NCBI GenBank assembly: GCA_018242665.1
Contig: JAFEBL010000015.1
Span: 62,001-126,000, forward strand
Reading direction: 5' to 3'
From: Nitrospira sp.
Lineage (GTDB): Bacteria; Nitrospirota; Nitrospiria; Nitrospirales; Nitrospiraceae
Length of the DNA: 64,000 nucleotides
Shown here piece by piece: positions 17,541-26,345 of the stretch. The notes under the pieces are model-generated. The model made no database searches and was not told the DNA's origin. It saw only the letters and a program-made list of their open reading frames with translations. The translations under genes and the position numbers were made by a program. Position 1 is the stretch's first letter. Each line of letters opens with the position of its first letter.

Positions 17541-18770
17541 TCAAAACAGACTTCTACTGATTTCGCCGGAGGGCGAACTCTCGTTCCCGCTGTTGTCGTA
17601 AGCCGTCACCGAAAACCAATAGGTCGATCCGAGCGGCAATGTTAACCGCGTCGTGGTCACATTGCCCACGTCAAACGACTGCGAGCGGACGCCTGAAGCT
17701 GTGCCCACGTACACACGGTAGCCTTTGAGATCCGCTTCTGTGTTGGCGTTCCAGGTCACAGTCACCGTGCCCGTTCCGGTCCCGGAAGGCGGTGGTGGCG
17801 GGGTGACGCCGCCAATCGGGGAGGGCGACGGCGGTGGGGGTGGAGTCGTGCTGCCGGCGGCAAGCACCGTGAGCGACACGGGGATGCGCAAGGTCTGCGA
17901 GCCGTTCGGGCCGCTCTCCACGATATAGACGATGCCGGAGTAGCTGCCGACATTCATGGTGGCGGTGCTGACGGACACGGTGATGGGGTCCACCTCCGTC
18001 GTGATGGTCTGGGTGCTGCCGTAGGGCGGATTCAGTGACGTCCAAGACTGAGCGGCGCTGATGCTGTAGGTGCTCTGTTGCGCGCTGGATTTCTGCAAGT
18101 TGAAAATCCCGGTGGCCGTGTTGCCCTTCGCTGCGGTGAGCGAGAGCGCCGAGGGGAAGGCTTGCAATAGCGGTGTCAGCGAGCCGGTCGGGGGGGGCGG
18201 CGGCGGGGTGGCCGCTGGTGGAGGAGGCGGTGTCGCGGCCGGCGGCGGTGGGGGGGTGGCAGCGGGCGGCGGTGTCGTCGCCGGCGGCGGCGGGGGTGGC
18301 GGCGTGCTGCCGGCCGCTGTGACTGTGGCGGTCACCGGGATGCGCCACGTTGTCGATACGCCGGGGCCCGATTGCCCGATATAAATCGTGCCGGAGTAGG
18401 TACCGGCGGATAGTCCCATGGCCGCCGTGTTCACGGTGACGGTCAAGGTGTCGGTTTCCGTGGTGATCGTCTGCGTGCTGCCATAGGGGGGATTCAACCA
18501 GAGCCAGGACTGATTGGCGCTGATGAAATAGGTGTGTTGGGCGGTATCCGACTTCTTCAAACTCAGGGTGCCGGTGGCGGTGCCTCCCTGTGGAACCGTC
18601 AGGGAAAGGGCGCTTGGTGTGAATTGAATGTTTTGTGCGAAGGCATCCGAGGGACCGCCGGTGAGTCCACACAACCAGAACATCAGCATCAGGAGGAGAA
18701 GAGAGCCCGACGCATGCCGCGTTACGATGCGTGGTGGATGCTGAATTGCCGTGGTGTGTGGTGGCGTCAT
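17541..18770 (-). CDS. Secreted two-repeat BACON-like protein with Pro-rich linkers and FN3 domain
   Basis: A 409-residue protein with a signal peptide (hydrophobic LLLLMLMFWLCGLTGG, cut near AFAQ). Two homologous domains of about 100 residues, each with a TPSALSLT/FPSALSLT start, SW..LNPPYGSTQTITTE and YSGTIYI/YSGIVYI, resemble BACON-type beta-sandwiches. They are joined by proline-rich linkers with a repeated ATPPPPPA unit. The C-terminus is a fibronectin type III domain (VTVTWNANTEADLKGYRVYVG ... YWFSVTAYD). It is probably surface-exposed and involved in binding. The ATG at 18770 has an AAGGGAG site; upstream starts would spoil the signal peptide. Confidence 0.82.
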   Translation of the reverse strand: MTPPHTTAIQHPPRIVTRHASGSLLLLMLMFWLCGLTGGPSDAFAQNIQFTPSALSLTVPQGGTATGTLSLKKSDTAQHTYFISANQSWLWLNPPYGSTQTITTETDTLTVTVNTAAMGLSAGTYSGTIYIGQSGPGVSTTWRIPVTATVTAAGSTPPPPPPPATTPPPAATPPPPPAATPPPPPAATPPPPPPTGSLTPLLQAFPSALSLTAAKGNTATGIFNLQKSSAQQSTYSISAAQSWTSLNPPYGSTQTITTEVDPITVSVSTATMNVGSYSGIVYIVESGPNGSQTLRIPVSLTVLAAGSTTPPPPPSPSPIGGVTPPPPPSGTGTGTVTVTWNANTEADLKGYRVYVGTASGVRSQSFDVGNVTTTRLTLPLGSTYWFSVTAYDNSGNESSPSGEISRSLF

Positions 18771-19297
18771 AATGGATACTCCCTTAGGTGATCGTCCTGA
18801 AATGAAAAAGCGAATCACGTATCTGTGAGCAACAGACGTGCCACAAAGCGACGATTCGGCGTTCTTCTTAGTTGATTGTCGGGACTGGCTCAGCGGAGTT
18901 CGGTGAGAATCCCGTCAGGATATCTATCAGAGTGCGACCCTAACGGAACACAGTCGAATAGGCAAGTAAAAATTTCACGTGAGCCCAGTACATCGCCTGG
19001 CCTGAGATCCCGTAACAGCATCCGCGACGAGGCTGGTGATTGTAGGGTATTGGCAACGCTACGCACAAAATCGAATGGTGTCCCGATCGGAGATGGGATG
19101 TTTCCCCTAGGGAGTTTATGTGCCACATTGGATCGGCGGCGTCGAAGCGTGCAGGCGGGCCGAGAGCGCGGAGAAAGTTGTTGACCGGCGATGACAGGTA
19201 CGGTATCAGTGGGCGCGCTGTTCCGGCCGAGATACGTAGTCCCGCACTTCGGCGGGAGGCAAATGTCGGCCCGGACAGAAAAGGGAGTGCTGTCGAT
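18771..19297. other. Gene-free divergent region, 527 bp
   Basis: This region separates the minus-strand repeat protein from the plus-strand outer-membrane protein. Open frames here lack ribosome sites and recognisable protein character. Two small GC hairpins (TCCCGC-ACTT-CGGCGGGA near 19243 and TGTC/GACA around 19264-19278) lie just before the ribosome site of the downstream gene and may structure its leader. No riboswitch family is recognised. Confidence 0.4.
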
Positions 19298-20329
19298 ATG
19301 ATCCCACTGCGCGGTCTGCTCGCGGCGTGCTGTGCCTGCCTCTTCTGCTCGGGCCTGGAAATCGCCGAGGCACAAGTTCCGGCGTCCCAGTCCTCCGGCA
19401 TTTCCCGCATCGATCTCAAGGTCACGGAATGGTTCAGCCAGGGCGAAACGATCTGGAGCCACAATGCGTCCGGATTGGACCCCAATCTCGGCAATCCCAG
19501 TTCCAAACTGCGATACAAAGACACCGGTACGAACGTGACCGAGATCACCGGTCAGGTCCATCTCAAGAACAAGTTCTTCGTGCGTGGCGCGTTCGGCTAT
19601 GGCGCGATCGGCGGCGGACGCCTCACCGATGACGATTTTCTCAGCGCGCAAGGGGCGGCCACGCAGGGCGCGACGGTGAGCGGGGAGCACCGGTTCTCCC
19701 GCACGTACAGCGATATCGGCGGGGACAATCTCTGGTACGTGAAGGGGGACCTCGGGGCGACGGTGCATACGTTCCAAGACAACAAGGGAAGTGTGGGAGC
19801 GTTCGTTGGATTGCAGTACTGGCGGGAACGCCAAGTCGCGACCGGAGTGACCCAAGCGGAATGTACGACGGCATCGTCCTCGAGTTCGGAATTTCGGTGC
19901 TCCCCCGTCGGTACGGTGAAGTTTCGCAACCAGGACGTGATTACCAATACCGTAACTTGGATATCCGGTCGTGCCGGCGGGGAGGTGGAATATCGAGTCG
20001 ATCCGCGGGTGACGATCGAGGCCAGGGCTGCCTTACTCTTGTCCTATCTGAACAATGAGGACGTGCATCATATGCGAACCGATTTGGCGCAAGACCCGAG
20101 CTTCAGAATGACTGGCTTCGGAGTGGGCACGGATGCGGACCTCAACCTCCGCGTCAGGATTTGGAATCGATTGTATCTCAGCGGGGGATATCGAGTGTGG
20201 TTCAACAGGGTCGTGGCCGGCGATCAGTGGAAACTCTATGGTTCGGACGGCTCTGTCAGCACGGCACCGCTCGTACAGGCGCAAACCCTGCGACATGGAC
20301 CGACGGTGGCACTCACCTTCAGCTTCTAG
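19298..20329 (+). CDS. Putative outer-membrane beta-barrel protein
   Basis: A 343-residue protein with a signal peptide (LLAACCACLFCSGLEIAEAQ). It shows alternating hydrophobic beta strands ending in a C-terminal aromatic: GPTVALTFSF, typical for Bam-dependent barrel insertion. Strand-like segments include ITGQVHLKNKFFVRGAFGYG, YVKGDLGATVH and GAFVGLQYWRERQ. The overall pattern is omptin-like, with 10-12 strands, but no protease site could be assigned. An AAGGGAG site lies 11 bp before the ATG, which is why the longer upstream frame was not used. Confidence 0.75.
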   Translation: MIPLRGLLAACCACLFCSGLEIAEAQVPASQSSGISRIDLKVTEWFSQGETIWSHNASGLDPNLGNPSSKLRYKDTGTNVTEITGQVHLKNKFFVRGAFGYGAIGGGRLTDDDFLSAQGAATQGATVSGEHRFSRTYSDIGGDNLWYVKGDLGATVHTFQDNKGSVGAFVGLQYWRERQVATGVTQAECTTASSSSSEFRCSPVGTVKFRNQDVITNTVTWISGRAGGEVEYRVDPRVTIEARAALLLSYLNNEDVHHMRTDLAQDPSFRMTGFGVGTDADLNLRVRIWNRLYLSGGYRVWFNRVVAGDQWKLYGSDGSVSTAPLVQAQTLRHGPTVALTFSF

Positions 20330-20434
20330 CGCGCACGCGTTCAGACTCGTGCGCCGTATGCCATCCCGCTGTTCGTCTCTTGTGAGGAGCAGGGCACCTG
20401 TTACGTTTCACGAACGACGGGATTCGCTCCGCCG

Positions 20435-21505
20435 TCACCGCGAGCGTGAGGAGCCGGTCTCTTCTTCATACTCGGTGAAGAGGCGCTTCGCTTCGGGGTG
20501 CAGCAGGTATGGCTGGCCATACGGGATGCCGGCCGTACGAAACAGCGGCGTAAGTTTGCCGTTGGGGTGCAGGTATCCGGCGCGCAGGGGAACCGATCGT
20601 TTCGTGTGACGAATCAGCGAGCAGGGCGTTGGGCGGATGGCAGTCAGCCAATCGGCGATGTCCTGCGGATTCCCGATCGAGGCGGAGAGCAACAGCAGCC
20701 GAGCCTGCGCCGGGCAAAAAATCAGTGTTTCTTCCCACACGACCCCGCGCTCAGGATCAGCCAAGTATTGCGATTCATCCATGATGACCAGGCCCAGCGT
20801 GTCCAGGCGCACATCGATTTCCCCTCCGGCCGCGTCGTAGAGAAGATTTCTGAGAATTTCCGTGGTCATGATGAGCAGCGGAGCCTGGGCATGTTCCCGG
20901 CGATCGCCCGTGAGGATGCCCACCTGTCCTGGTCCGAACAGGCGTGAGAACTCCGTAAATTTGGTATTCGAGAGCGCCTTCAACGGTGACGTGTAGATGA
21001 CCGTGCGATTTTCCCGCATCGCGCGGGTGGTGGCTTCGATGGCGACATAGGTTTTTCCGCTTCCGGTCGGGACGCTCACGACAACGTCGGTTTCCGCCAG
21101 GCGGGCCAGGGCTTCGACTTGCCAGGCATCCGGCACGAAGGGTTGTGGTGAGGGAACCCCGAGACCAGACAGCCATTCGTGCAGTGACACGGGCGGTTCA
21201 TGGTGCCCATGCTCTTCTGTTTTGTGCGTGCGTTGCGGGGCGTGAGCCTTCGCCGGTTGTGCGGAGGATTTGGTCGGTCTGGGTGTGTGAACCGGCTGGG
21301 CCGCTGCCCGGCTGGTTCGCTCTTCAATCAGCGCCAGCAGATCGGACTCCAGCCCGGGGCGATTCTCGGCAGAGGCCTGGAGCAGCAGATCGACGAGTTT
21401 GCGTTTCCCCGAGCGGAAATGCCGGGTGATCCGACCCCGCGCCAAGCGGTGGAGCAACGCAACCGGTTGCTGTAGTAGGAGTTCTTCCAGCTCGTGGGTG
21501 GTCAC
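20435..21505 (-). CDS. Ski2-like helicase, RecA1 (N-terminal) half encoded separately
   Basis: A 356-residue protein with an N-terminal helical extension of about 110 residues and then the first RecA-like domain only: Q-motif-like WQVEALARL, Walker A VPTGSGKT (about residue 145), Ia YTSPLKALSNTKF, motif II IMDESQYLADPERGVVWEE (DESQ instead of DExH) and motif III LLSASIGN. It stops before motif IV. Motifs IV-VI lie in the upstream gene 21678-23540. GTG at 21505 is preferred because GAGG lies just ahead; a TTG at 21520 is the alternative. Confidence 0.85.
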   Translation of the reverse strand: MTTHELEELLLQQPVALLHRLARGRITRHFRSGKRKLVDLLLQASAENRPGLESDLLALIEERTSRAAAQPVHTPRPTKSSAQPAKAHAPQRTHKTEEHGHHEPPVSLHEWLSGLGVPSPQPFVPDAWQVEALARLAETDVVVSVPTGSGKTYVAIEATTRAMRENRTVIYTSPLKALSNTKFTEFSRLFGPGQVGILTGDRREHAQAPLLIMTTEILRNLLYDAAGGEIDVRLDTLGLVIMDESQYLADPERGVVWEETLIFCPAQARLLLLSASIGNPQDIADWLTAIRPTPCSLIRHTKRSVPLRAGYLHPNGKLTPLFRTAGIPYGQPYLLHPEAKRLFTEYEEETGSSRSR

Positions 21506-21520
21506 GAAGGCCTCGTGCAA

Positions 21521-21590
21521 GGTGAAATGTGAAAGGTGAAACGGGAGAGGTGAAGCGTGAAATGTGAAACGTCAAATGTGAAACGCAAGA
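21521..21590. repeat. GTGAAA-type short repeat array
   Basis: About eight imperfect units of a 9-10 bp motif (GTGAAACGT, GTGAAATGT, GTGAAGCGT) occupy the spacer between the two helicase halves. A related CACGAGYSRCGCTTCRCG element occurs at 21642-21662 and again near 38231. Its function is unknown; the period and degeneracy differ from CRISPR. Confidence 0.6.
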
Positions 21591-21677
21591 ACGGAAATAG
21601 AACGCTGCATTGATCCGCCGAGCTGGCAACAGTCCCCTCGCTCACGAGCGACGCTTCACGAGGAACGAACGACGAAT

Positions 21678-23540
21678 TCACGGCAGCTCCTCCAGCACGC
21701 CCCGGCGCATCGCGGCGATAGCCTTTTCGGCCGACTCCGCCAGCGAGGGGTGGGTGCTCTTCAGCGTTTTGAGTTGGGATAAGAACTCGATCGTCCTGGC
21801 GAACAAGCGGAACATGTCGCCTTCCGCCATCGTCGTCAATCGAGCCAGACCGATCCAGGTCAGCGTCTGATCTGCCACCCACCGCTCGGTCAATGCCGCC
21901 ACGTCGGCCCGCAACATCGGCGGGGCTTCATGCGGCGCGAGACTTTCCGCCAGTTTCCGGACCTGGAACAGGAGTGTGACCAGCCCCGTGCTGCCGCGAG
22001 GAAAGGAGCCTGGCCGATCGTCGTCGTGGGCGATACTCGCCATGACTGCCGCCAGCAGGGGAGGATCGATGGCGCCGAATGCCTCGGCACGAATCAATTC
22101 CGTAATGAGCAGCGAATGATCGATGCGGATCAACCGGGCCCATTCGCCGTCGGCGGTCAGTTGGGCCTGTGCGTTGAGGTAGCCGAATCGTTCCAGTACA
22201 TCGATCCGCTCTTGAAACCGATGCCACAAGCTGGTTTGCAGCGCCTGGATGGATTTCATGTGCCGCTGGATTTCCTGGCGCACACGCGAGGCCTGCGAAA
22301 AGTCACGCTGGCAGGCCTGCCGTGACGGACAGGTGGGGCAGGCAAAATCTCCCAGGGTTTGCACGATGGAACTATCGAGCGGGGCTTCTTCATGCTGGTG
22401 CGTCAGGATGGGCAGGATCGGCAGCCTCGGCGGGAGATCGGCGAGGTGATGCGTCAGTTGGTCCAGCGACTCCGCCGTACACCAGGGATAGGATGAGGTT
22501 TCTTCGCACTCAAAGGTGCGGTCGAACACGTGTGTGACGATGGAGGCGGGGCATTCGTTCAGTGAGCCGCCCTCGCGCAAGAGTGTGACCATGGGCGCAT
22601 GCTGTCCCTTGCTGCGGTATTGGCGCAGGATCATGCCGCGGCCTCGCACGAGTCCTACCACCCGGCCGGGAGTCAGAAAATGCATCCGCGCGGCGACCTC
22701 CGGCGATTCCTGTTTCGCAAAGGGGCTGCGGGGTTTTTTCCGTTTGCGCGCCTGTTCAAAGACCTGCCATTGCGTAATCCAGTCGGAGCACACGCGCGGT
22801 CCGAACGGTTCCATCTCGGCTCGCAGACCGTCGAGTTTGGTTTCGAGCACTGCCGTGCGCTGGTTCAACTGAAATTGGGCGAAGCTCTTGGCCAGAATCG
22901 ACTGAATCTGTTCGCGCGGATGGGCTTTGAGCAGATTCAAGACCATCGGATAGGTAATCACGAACTGACTGTGGATTGCCTCCGGTTGTCCGGTGAGCCC
23001 CTTGGTCAAGACCGTCAGGTCGATATACGGGGAGGGCGCAATCACGGCGAATCCGACGAGATCCTTGCCGCGGCGGCCGGCGCGGCCGGCCAATTGTTGA
23101 ATCTCGCTTGCGGTGAGGTCGGTGAAATCACGCGCCTTGCGGATGCTGGACTGGGTGACCACCACCGTGCGGGCGGGAAAGTCTACGCCTGCGGCCAGCG
23201 TGGTCGTCGCAAAGACGGCGTCCAACGAGCCCGTGCGCATCAACTCTTCGACGGCGATTTTCCAGGACGGCAGATGGCCTGCATGGTGCGCGGCCACGCC
23301 GATGCGTTGGACCGTGTCAATCAACGGATGTTCCGCAATGCTGGGATATTGTTCGATGACCTGCGCCAGAACGCGGGCAATCTGCTCCTGCTGCGTCTTC
23401 GGCAGGGTGACTTGGCTGCGCTCGAACGATTGCATCGCTTCGTCGCAGGCCCGTCTCGAGGTGAGAAAGATGATCGCAGGGGTGAGGTGTCGTTGGCGGA
23501 GGGTCGCGACCAGATCAACCGGATGGATCGACGGCGGCAT
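21678..23540 (-). CDS. Ski2-like helicase, RecA2 plus DSHCT-like (C-terminal) half encoded separately
   Basis: A 620-residue protein beginning with the second RecA domain: motif IV region AIIFLTSRRACDEA, then AAHHAGHLPSWK, motif V FATTTLAAGVDFPARTVVV and motif VI QQLAGRAGRRG. A winged-helix/ratchet part follows, with a four-Cys patch CPTCPSRQAC-type and a C-terminal DSHCT-like helical domain (LVTLLFQVRKLAESL, LARLTTMAEGDMFRLFARTIEFL). No Walker A or DExH motif is present. It overlaps the 3' end of glgC by 26 bp and precedes the RecA1-half gene, so the halves are in reversed order. Confidence 0.85.
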   Translation of the reverse strand: MPPSIHPVDLVATLRQRHLTPAIIFLTSRRACDEAMQSFERSQVTLPKTQQEQIARVLAQVIEQYPSIAEHPLIDTVQRIGVAAHHAGHLPSWKIAVEELMRTGSLDAVFATTTLAAGVDFPARTVVVTQSSIRKARDFTDLTASEIQQLAGRAGRRGKDLVGFAVIAPSPYIDLTVLTKGLTGQPEAIHSQFVITYPMVLNLLKAHPREQIQSILAKSFAQFQLNQRTAVLETKLDGLRAEMEPFGPRVCSDWITQWQVFEQARKRKKPRSPFAKQESPEVAARMHFLTPGRVVGLVRGRGMILRQYRSKGQHAPMVTLLREGGSLNECPASIVTHVFDRTFECEETSSYPWCTAESLDQLTHHLADLPPRLPILPILTHQHEEAPLDSSIVQTLGDFACPTCPSRQACQRDFSQASRVRQEIQRHMKSIQALQTSLWHRFQERIDVLERFGYLNAQAQLTADGEWARLIRIDHSLLITELIRAEAFGAIDPPLLAAVMASIAHDDDRPGSFPRGSTGLVTLLFQVRKLAESLAPHEAPPMLRADVAALTERWVADQTLTWIGLARLTTMAEGDMFRLFARTIEFLSQLKTLKSTHPSLAESAEKAIAAMRRGVLEELP

Positions 23541-24753
23541 GCAGTTTCATTCCCTTTGAAATAACCACCAATCCCGAATCGGTAACTTTGAACCGTTGTC
23601 GATCCGCTGCCGGGTCGAAGCCGATGACGGTTTTTGGCGGAATGACGACATCCTTGTCGATAATCGCGCGGCGGATGCGGGCATGTTCGCCGATGACCAC
23701 GTTTTCCATCACGACCGATTCCCGGACATCCGCATGGTCATGCACGCGCACGTGCGGCGACAGCACCGAGTTCTGCACGCGCCCGCCGGAAATGATACAG
23801 CCGCCGCAGACGATGGAGTCCAAGGCTACGCCCATACGGCCGCCCTGAAAGTCCTGGGCGAAGACGAACTTGGCCGGAGGAAATTGTCCCTGGTAGGTAC
23901 GGATTGGCCAGTGTTGGTCATACAGATTAAATTGCGGGTCGACCGACACCAGATCCATGTTGGCTTCCCAGTAGGCGTCGAGGGTTCCGATATCTCGCCA
24001 GTACTTCACGGCCTTCTTATTTTCGTCCTGAAACTTGAACGCGTAGACACGGCATTCCTTGATCATCCGCGGGATGATGTTCTTTCCGAAATCGTGCTTC
24101 GTGCCTTCCTTGGCATCACGGATCAATTGCTCGCGTACGACGTCGGTGCGGAACAGGTAGATGCCCATGGAGACGAAGGCCTGGGCCGGGTCGCCGGGGA
24201 TATGCATCGGCTGCTCAGGTTTTTCGTCGAAGCTCAAAATGCGGCGGTCTTCATCGACCGCGATCACGCCGAACCGGTGGGCATCCGCAATCGGGGTTTC
24301 AATTGCGCCGACAATGGCATCCGCCTGTTTTTCGATCAGGAGGTTGTACATGTCGGCATAGTTCATCTTGTAAATGTGATCGCCGGCCAGCACGAGGAGA
24401 AACTCGGGATGATCGTTATCCATCAGAAAGAGGTTCTGATAGACCGCATCGGCCGTGCCGCGATACCACTCTTCGCTGATCCGCTGCTGCGGCGGCACCG
24501 ACACGATATATTCGCCGAGCTCAGGGTTGAGAATGTTCCAGCCCGTGCGAATGTGGCGGTCGAGGGAGTGCGATTTGTACTGGATCAACACGGCCATCTG
24601 CCGCAGGCCGGAGTTCAGGCAGTTGCTCAGCGTGAAATCGATGATGCGATATTTTCCGCCGAAGGGAACCGCGGGTTTTGCGCGCTGGTCGGTGAGGGGA
24701 TGCAGGCGTTCGCCCTTTCCTCCCGCCAGCACCATCGTGAAGATGTTGGCCAT
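23515..24753 (-). CDS. glgC: Glucose-1-phosphate adenylyltransferase
   Basis: Makes ADP-glucose from glucose-1-phosphate and ATP for glycogen synthesis. The 412-residue length is normal. Visible motifs are the pyrophosphorylase loop VLAGGKGERLHPLT, KPAVPFGGKYRIIDF, the sugar-phosphate region WYRGTADAVYQN, FLLVLAGDHIYKMNY, FDEKPEQP and WRDIGTLDAYW, followed by a C-terminal left-handed beta-helix (GGCIISGGRVQNSVLSP). A TACAAT box lies only about 11 bp before the ATG, so a very short leader is likely. It links to the treZ/debranching pair through glycogen. Confidence 0.95.
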   Translation of the reverse strand: MANIFTMVLAGGKGERLHPLTDQRAKPAVPFGGKYRIIDFTLSNCLNSGLRQMAVLIQYKSHSLDRHIRTGWNILNPELGEYIVSVPPQQRISEEWYRGTADAVYQNLFLMDNDHPEFLLVLAGDHIYKMNYADMYNLLIEKQADAIVGAIETPIADAHRFGVIAVDEDRRILSFDEKPEQPMHIPGDPAQAFVSMGIYLFRTDVVREQLIRDAKEGTKHDFGKNIIPRMIKECRVYAFKFQDENKKAVKYWRDIGTLDAYWEANMDLVSVDPQFNLYDQHWPIRTYQGQFPPAKFVFAQDFQGGRMGVALDSIVCGGCIISGGRVQNSVLSPHVRVHDHADVRESVVMENVVIGEHARIRRAIIDKDVVIPPKTVIGFDPAADRQRFKVTDSGLVVISKGMKLHAAVDPSG

Positions 24754-24888
24754 AGAGAGGCCGATTGTAGCAGGACGAGGACGGAATAGAAAGGACGCAG
24801 AATGATTGACTTCAACGCGATCTCGGTCGATACTACGAATCAACGCGCAACCCCGAGAACGGCTCGGGCTCACGATGAAGGAGCGGAC

Positions 24889-25167
24889 ATGAAGAAGCGG
24901 AATGCCCGTCCGGTGGTCATGAAACCTGCGATCGAAGCGGCCAATCCGATGATGGAAATGGTGTGGCGGCTCGAGCGATTGGAACGGCAAGTGCAGCGAC
25001 TGTCGGAACTCGTACGCAATCATGCTGAGGACAACGACCGGCTCGTGCGCATCGTCGCGGAAGACCGCGATGTCATCCGGCGCGAATTGTTGCGGAAACA
25101 TGAACATCGTGTGCGCGTGCGCAAGCACCTGCGCGATGTGAGCTCCAAAGTCGGCGCGGAGTCGTGA
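24889..25167 (+). CDS. Small coiled-coil hypothetical protein
   Basis: A 92-residue highly charged protein. Residues 25-75 form a predicted coiled coil (VWRLERLERQVQRLSELVRNH, then DNDRLVRIVAEDRDVIRREL) ending in a basic tail. AAGGAG lies 6 bp before the ATG at 24889, favouring it over the upstream ATG at 24802. No family is recognised. It sits between divergent glgC and the pot operon, 27 bp before potA. Confidence 0.65.
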   Translation: MKKRNARPVVMKPAIEAANPMMEMVWRLERLERQVQRLSELVRNHAEDNDRLVRIVAEDRDVIRRELLRKHEHRVRVRKHLRDVSSKVGAES

Positions 25168-25194
25168 GCCGTGACCGCCACCACGGCGGTGTGA

Positions 25195-26343
25195 ATGCAT
25201 TCCTCGATGGCCAACTTGTCCATCCCTTCCGTCACCACGTCTTCCTCTCCCAGTGCCCCCGCACCGCCGACCATTGAAATTCACGGCATCGTGCGCCGCC
25301 ACGGGGCGGTCACAGCCGTGGACCATGTCAGCTTCGAGGTGCGTCGGGGCGAATTCTTCTCCATCCTCGGTCCCAGCGGCGCGGGGAAAACTTCGGTGCT
25401 GCGCATGCTGGCTGGCTTCGAAAATCCCGATGAAGGCGACGTGCGGATCGACGGCCGATCGATGCTCGGCGTCCCGCCCAACCGGCGGCCCGTTAATCTG
25501 GTGTTTCAGTCTTACGCGCTGTTCCCCCATTTAACGGTGTCAGAGAACGTGGCCTTCGGCCTCCGGATGCGGCGGATTCCTGCCGCGCTTGTTGCTGAGC
25601 AAGTTCAGCAAGCCCTGGCGATGGTCAAACTGGTCGGCAAGGAGGCCCGGAAGCCTGCTCAGCTCTCCGGCGGCGAACAACAACGTGTCGCCCTGGCCCG
25701 GGCATTGGTGAACAAACCGGCCGTCGTCTTACTCGATGAGCCGCTGGCGGCGCTGGATCAACAACTGCGGCAGGCGATGCAGGTCGAACTCAAATCCATT
25801 CAGGAGCAAGCCGGACTGACCTGTGTCTGTGTCACGCATCACCAGGAAGAGGCGATGATGATGTCCGATCGCATCGCGGTCATGCACCAGGGACGCATGT
25901 GGCAGGTCGGCAGTCCGCGCGAGGTGTATGAGCATCCGCGCAACCTGTTTGTCTCGCGATTTCTCGGAGTGTCGAATGAATTGCCGGGGCGGGTGGGCGA
26001 GGCCGTGGGGGACGCGTACCTCTTTCAACCCGACGATGAGCGAGTGCCGGTATTTCCGGTGCGAACTGCTGCCGGCGAGTCACGCGGCCGTTCCGTCACC
26101 TGGTCGATTCGGCCGGAACGACTCCGGATGTCTCGGGAACGACCGGCAGGTCCGGATCCGGTGCTGACCGGTGTGATCGAGAAGGTGTTCTTCGCCGGCA
26201 GCGAGACGAAGTATCTCGTACGAGTGGGCCGCGCCACTCTCTGGGAAACCAGGACGACCGGCGCGATGCCACAGCCATGTGCCGCAGGCGATCCAGTGTA
26301 TCTCCATTGGTCATTGGCCGACGGACGAGTGTTTGTTGAGTGA
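25195..26343 (+). CDS. potA: Spermidine/putrescine ABC transporter, ATP-binding protein
   Basis: A 382-residue ABC ATPase of the PotA type. Walker A GPSGAGKTS, Q-loop VFQSYALFPH, signature LSGGEQQRVALARAL, Walker B VVLLDEPLAALD and H-loop VTHHQEEAM are all intact. The C-terminal 110 residues form the TOBE/regulatory domain (SIRPERLRMS ... KYLVRVG). It energises import through PotB/PotC from lipoprotein PotD. The stop overlaps or abuts the potB start. All four components are present in order, so the operon is complete. Confidence 0.92.
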   Translation: MHSSMANLSIPSVTTSSSPSAPAPPTIEIHGIVRRHGAVTAVDHVSFEVRRGEFFSILGPSGAGKTSVLRMLAGFENPDEGDVRIDGRSMLGVPPNRRPVNLVFQSYALFPHLTVSENVAFGLRMRRIPAALVAEQVQQALAMVKLVGKEARKPAQLSGGEQQRVALARALVNKPAVVLLDEPLAALDQQLRQAMQVELKSIQEQAGLTCVCVTHHQEEAMMMSDRIAVMHQGRMWQVGSPREVYEHPRNLFVSRFLGVSNELPGRVGEAVGDAYLFQPDDERVPVFPVRTAAGESRGRSVTWSIRPERLRMSRERPAGPDPVLTGVIEKVFFAGSETKYLVRVGRATLWETRTTGAMPQPCAAGDPVYLHWSLADGRVFVE

Positions 26344-26345
26344 CC

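Noticed and set aside
18180-18310. Tandem GGC/GGT-rich repeats resembling a microsatellite or repeat array
   Set aside because: They encode the proline linkers of the secreted repeat protein on the minus strand; period 3 and codon phase explain them.
18895-18935. tRNA-like TTCGGTGAGAATCCCG segment
   Set aside because: No acceptor or anticodon stem can be formed around it.
19095-19115. GGGATGTTTCCCCTAGGG as a fifth stress palindrome
   Set aside because: Half-site spacing is two bases too long and the distance to the next start (about 190 bp) differs from the other sites.
18890-19855. Long minus-strand open frame opposite the outer-membrane protein
   Set aside because: No ribosome site, biased arginine/proline composition, and it lies opposite a gene with a signal peptide and barrel-type C-terminus.
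21521-21590. GTGAAA array considered as a CRISPR
   Set aside because: Units are 9-10 bp, degenerate and contiguous with no unique spacers; no cas genes nearby.
22599-24789. Two long plus-strand frames opposite the helicase half and glgC
   Set aside because: The minus-strand frames have complete helicase and glgC motifs; the plus frames are high-GC shadows without motifs.
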